Below, piece by piece: positions 61,985 to 64,000 of a stretch of DNA of 64,000 nucleotides. Numbering within the stretch: the stretch's first letter is position 1; each line of letters begins with the position of its first letter. A program made the translations under genes and the position numbers. The DNA is from Comamonas odontotermitis (GTDB lineage Bacteria > Pseudomonadota > Gammaproteobacteria > Burkholderiales > Burkholderiaceae_C), in contig NZ_JACHKZ010000014.1 of assembly GCF_014207855.1 (NCBI RefSeq), positions 1-64,000 on the forward strand, read 5' to 3'. The notes beneath the pieces are model-generated. The model was not told the origin of the DNA and made no database searches. It saw only the letters and a program-made list of their open reading frames with translations.

Positions 61985-62533
61985 TCAGCTGTACTGATCG
62001 GTGTAGTAATGGCGGGCGCAAGAGGCGCAGGCAAACAGGGATATTTCTCGCAGCGATTCGGGCGGGCCGCTAGCGCGAAAGTCTCGGGGCTTGGCACCGG
62101 GGCCATTCTCCCAGTACTGGTGGGTTTGCTGCACGGCAAGCAGCTCCTGCAAGCTGGCTGGGCAGGCGATAAATTCGCACCAGGTGTCGCAACAGAGCGG
62201 CCAGTCCAACCTTCCCTGAAGAAAAAGCGGCGCATCGGGCAACTGGTGAAATTCGCGCCACGCCTTTTGCGGGTCTTGAGCCAGGCGCTGGACGGTGTGC
62301 TCGACAGCCCAGGTGTCGGTTCGCCGCACGTTGCCGCCATGGATGCACTCTGCGCACAGGTAATGCACTTCGGGCTCTTCTTGCGCCAGCAGGGTGTCAG
62401 CAGCTTTTCGGGGATCGATGATCTCGCCGCTGTAGCGGTAAGCGGGCACCTCGCGGCGTTCGCACTGCTGGCATACCTCGCCCTCCACGCTGCGCAGCGC
62501 GGCATCGGCAACAGATTTGAAAATCTTCCCCAT
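61985..62533 (-). CDS. CbrC (UPF0167)-like cysteine-rich protein
   Basis: A 182-residue soluble protein with metal-binding cysteine pairs: CQQCERR (21-27), LCAECIHGG (about 60), a CCDTWCEFIAC cluster near 113 and CASCARH at the C-terminus. The arrangement resembles the UPF0167/CbrC family, linked in E. coli to colicin E2 tolerance under CreBC control, but the match is partial. It lies 132 bases upstream of the duplicated-domain gene on the same strand. Zinc binding is likely; function unknown. Confidence 0.6.
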   Translation of the reverse strand: MGKIFKSVADAALRSVEGEVCQQCERREVPAYRYSGEIIDPRKAADTLLAQEEPEVHYLCAECIHGGNVRRTDTWAVEHTVQRLAQDPQKAWREFHQLPDAPLFLQGRLDWPLCCDTWCEFIACPASLQELLAVQQTHQYWENGPGAKPRDFRASGPPESLREISLFACASCARHYYTDQYS

Positions 62534-62714
62534 TCTTTATCTCCATCAGTCATGACCATCACGTGCCCGGCTCGATTTTGAGGTAGGACGACGGCCATTT
62601 CTGCATGTCTTTATTGCTGCATATAGTGCATTTATCATTTGCAACTGGCTATATTGATGCATAAATTCGATGTGCATAGGATCACCTTCTCATTGTTTTT
62701 CAGGGATAGAAGCC

Positions 62715-63689
62715 ATGGCCGTAGCGATTCGAATTCACAGCACAGGTGCGCCTGATGTCATGCAGATGGAAGAGGTGCATCTTTCATCGCCAGGGCCGGG
62801 CGAGGTATTGCTTGCGCAGACCGCCATCGGCGTCAACCCGCTGGATGTCAGCCAGCGCAAAGGGGCGGTTGCGATTGCGCTGCCTTCCGGGTTGGGGCTG
62901 GAAGGGGCTGCAACGGTCACCGCCGTTGGCGCGGGGGTCCAGGGCTTGCATGTGGGCGACCGCGTGGGTTACGCCACCGGCCCCTTGGGCGCATATGCAA
63001 GTGCGCGTCTGTTTCCTGCAGAGCGGTTGGTCAAGCTGCCTGATGCTCTTGGCGACGATGCCGCTGCGGCGGTGCTGTTCAAGGGCATCACGGCCCAGTA
63101 CCTGCTCAAGGCTACCGGGCAGGTCGGGCAGGGCTCGCGGGTGTTGATTTATGGCGCGGCGGGTGCCCTGGGGCAGCTCATGTGCGCCTGGGCGCAGCAC
63201 CTGGGCGCGCATGTGCTGGGCGTGGTGTCCAAGGCGGCCAGTGTGGAGCGCGCGCGGGCGGCAGGCTGCGACGAGGTGTTTGTTTTCGATGCGCAGACGC
63301 TCGCCGCGCAGGTGGCGCAAGCCACGCAGGGCCAGAAGGTGGATGTGGTGTACGACTCCATTGGCAAGGCAACCTTTCTCACATCGCTTGACTGCCTGCG
63401 CCCTCGCGGGCTGATGGTGTCGCTGGGCGCGACTTCGGGCCTGCCGCCCGCAATCGAGGTGGGAACGCTCAACGCCAAGGGTTCGCTGTTTCTCACCCGT
63501 CCCTCATTGGCTGCCCATACGGCCACGGCAGAGGAATACCAGAGCCGCGCGCACGATGTTTTGAGCGCCGTGTCGAATGGCATACTCACGCCCCGCATCT
63601 GGAAAAGCTATGCGCTGGCAGAAGCGGCGCAGGCACACACGGATCTGGAGCAAGGGCGCTCGCAAGGCGCGATCGTTCTCAAACCCTGA
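62715..63689 (+). CDS. NADPH:quinone oxidoreductase, zeta-crystallin-like
   Basis: A 324-residue zinc-free medium-chain dehydrogenase. The N-terminal GroES-like domain has PGPGEVLLAQTAIGVNPLDVSQRKG and the typical GLEGAATVTAVGAGV turn. The Rossmann domain has VLIYGAAGALGQLMCAWAQHLGAHVLGVVSK and VDVVYDSIGKATF. There is no catalytic-zinc cysteine set. It probably reduces quinones or enals with NADPH. The ATG giving MAVAIRIHST is used. A LysR gene begins 16 bases later. Confidence 0.93.
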   Translation: MAVAIRIHSTGAPDVMQMEEVHLSSPGPGEVLLAQTAIGVNPLDVSQRKGAVAIALPSGLGLEGAATVTAVGAGVQGLHVGDRVGYATGPLGAYASARLFPAERLVKLPDALGDDAAAAVLFKGITAQYLLKATGQVGQGSRVLIYGAAGALGQLMCAWAQHLGAHVLGVVSKAASVERARAAGCDEVFVFDAQTLAAQVAQATQGQKVDVVYDSIGKATFLTSLDCLRPRGLMVSLGATSGLPPAIEVGTLNAKGSLFLTRPSLAAHTATAEEYQSRAHDVLSAVSNGILTPRIWKSYALAEAAQAHTDLEQGRSQGAIVLKP

Positions 63690-63705
63690 TTGTGGAAGGA
63701 CACCA

Positions 63706-64000
63706 TGGAGATGCTCGACAGCCAGCACGCCGATGAGTTGGCTACATTGCTAGCGTTGGCAGACAAGGGCTCGTTTGCGGCGGCAGGGCGTGCGCTGGAG
63801 CGCCACCCTTCGGTGCTCTCCAAACGTATGCAGGCCCTGGAGCGCAGGCTGGGCGTGCGGCTGGTGGAGCGCACCACGCGGCAGCTGCACTTCACCAGCG
63901 AAGGCAGGCTGCTGGTCGACAAGGTGCGGCAGGCCACGGCCCTGATCCGCGACGCCGAGCAGGAGGCGGCGCAGGGCGCGCGCGACATGCGGGGGCGTCT
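63706..64000 (+). CDS. LysR-family transcriptional regulator, 3' end beyond the window
   Basis: The first 98 residues are present and cover the LysR helix-turn-helix: ATLLALADKGSFAAAGRALE, RHPSVLSKRMQALERRLGVR and LVERTTRQLHFTSEGR, followed by the start of the linker helix. The effector domain is outside the window. It follows the quinone oxidoreductase on the same strand with a 16-base gap, so the two may be co-transcribed. The ATG giving MEMLDSQHAD has GGAAGG upstream. Confidence 0.9.

Overview
The window looks like chromosomal DNA of a betaproteobacterium in or near the family Comamonadaceae (Comamonas/Acidovorax/Delftia type). The grounds are high GC with strong GC3 bias in most genes, orphan TctC ('Bug') periplasmic binding proteins, a Burkholderiales-style lptA-lptB-rpoN block, and a dispersed intergenic hairpin repeat built on TAGCTGCTGGCGC...GCGC...AGCTAT that I associate with this family. 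The assignment is inference; no database was searched.

Layout. 1-115: 3' end of a 5S rRNA gene and its terminator, so an rRNA operon lies just upstream. 185-5163: sstT-like symporter, a YafJ-type amidotransferase, a 14-TM MFS exporter, a DHH phosphoesterase and a tiny CWC zinc-ribbon gene. 5221-20579: a large uronate/aldarate catabolic locus. Uronate dehydrogenase and an SMP-30 lactonase make aldarates. GudD and GarD dehydrate glucarate and galactarate. KdgD and an aldehyde dehydrogenase take the product to 2-oxoglutarate. A TRAP transporter (DctPQM), two orphan TctC proteins and a DMT permease accompany them. A FadR-family regulator sits in the middle, with a perfect FadR-type operator between it and udh. 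20655-25186: a Fur-boxed TonB receptor/PepSY/small membrane protein operon next to a ChaN-like lipoprotein. 25294-27036: a three-lipoprotein operon (CsgG, DUF4810, GNA1162/DUF799). 27215-29410: malate synthase G.

29411-33100 is the most unusual part. Two near-identical Roadblock/LC7-like genes are each a separate unit with its own upstream region and terminator. An AT-rich intergenic carries clustered TGATCA motifs and an FNR-like box. A soluble histidine kinase and OmpR-type regulator point toward the pair. 33245-41337: LysR/DUF2214, argS, a SPOR protein, dsbA, lptA, lptB, rpoN. 41398-49672: housekeeping and stress genes (lpxO-like, CsaA-like, emrE-like, ohrR-ohr, hpaI, 3-hydroxyacyl-CoA dehydrogenase, purT). 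49816-54926: an IPTL-CTERM glycine-rich surface protein, a tannase/feruloyl-esterase lipoprotein and AMP nucleosidase. 55060-58016: dbpA, a CDF transporter, dtd. 58110-62533: less familiar genes, some visibly lower in GC, including a 569-aa exported protein with an internal duplication. 62715-64000: a quinone oxidoreductase and a LysR gene cut by the window end.

Small mobile or repeat families are present: a MITE-like element flanked by CTAG (2262, degenerate copy at 53170), a second terminal-inverted-repeat element (12276, longer copy at 44755), and about eight copies of the Comamonadaceae-type hairpin repeat, several sitting where terminators or leaders would be. No tRNA, CRISPR array, prophage or complete insertion sequence was seen.
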